Below, in pieces: positions 5,225 to 5,633 of a stretch of DNA of 5,633 nucleotides. A program made the translations under genes and the position numbers. Source of the DNA: Saprospiraceae bacterium (GTDB lineage: Bacteria; Bacteroidota; Bacteroidia; Chitinophagales; Saprospiraceae). Positions within the stretch are counted from its first letter, which is position 1; each line of letters starts with the position of its first letter. The notes under the pieces were generated by a model. It had not been told where the DNA came from, searched no databases, and worked only from the letters and a program-made list of their open reading frames with translations. Location of the stretch: assembly GCA_013002475.1 (NCBI GenBank), contig JABDJM010000103.1:1-5633 (forward strand), in the 5' to 3' direction.

Positions 5225-5633
<409 letters not shown>

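Overview
The window reads as chromosomal DNA from a member of the Bacteroidota, probably the Saprospiria (Lewinella/Haliscomenobacter-like). Four things point there. The partial 16S rRNA at the right edge has Bacteroidota-type signatures. Two strong promoters match the Bacteroidota consensus (TTTG or TTG, then TAnnTTTG) rather than the E. coli -35/-10. No gene has a Shine-Dalgarno box. The serC and ribosomal proteins are of Bacteroidota type. The class-level placement is inferred by eye and was not tested with a tree.

Layout, left to right. (1) Positions 1-236 hold the 3' end of a caspase-fold (peptidase C14) gene, followed by two consecutive hairpins, the second with a U-tract. (2) Positions 378-1442 hold a complete, probably exported paralogue: signal peptide, about three MORN repeats, a caspase domain with an intact His/Cys dyad, and an EF-hand-like acidic loop. 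The two genes form a tandem family; their C-termini align over 77 residues without a gap, 39 of them identical. (3) Positions 1467-2865 hold a compact ribosomal protein operon, promoter-rpsF-rpsR-rplI-terminator (bS6, bS18, bL9). Its bS6 has a long Lys/Ala/Pro tail ending in glutamates. The terminator is a perfect 18-bp inverted repeat that also serves the converging genes on the minus strand. (4) Positions 4736-2867 on the minus strand hold serC (phosphoserine aminotransferase) and, two bases after its stop, a YgjP-type zinc metallopeptidase that seems to start at TTG. (5) Positions 4737-5224 are non-coding and contain the rRNA promoter and a structured leader. (6) From about 5225 to the window edge lies the first quarter of a 16S rRNA gene, on the plus strand and divergent from serC.

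Most of the window is housekeeping: translation (rpsF-rpsR-rplI, rrn) and serine/PLP metabolism (serC). The rpsF and rRNA promoters share an unusually similar layout, which would suit shared growth-linked expression. The accessory part is the tandem MORN-caspase pair on the left, whose cellular role cannot be told from the sequence. I see no CRISPR array, tRNA, insertion sequence or phage gene. I do not see a convincing new multi-gene system; the best candidates for follow-up are the caspase pair, the bS6 tail, and the rRNA leader hairpin with its T-tract.
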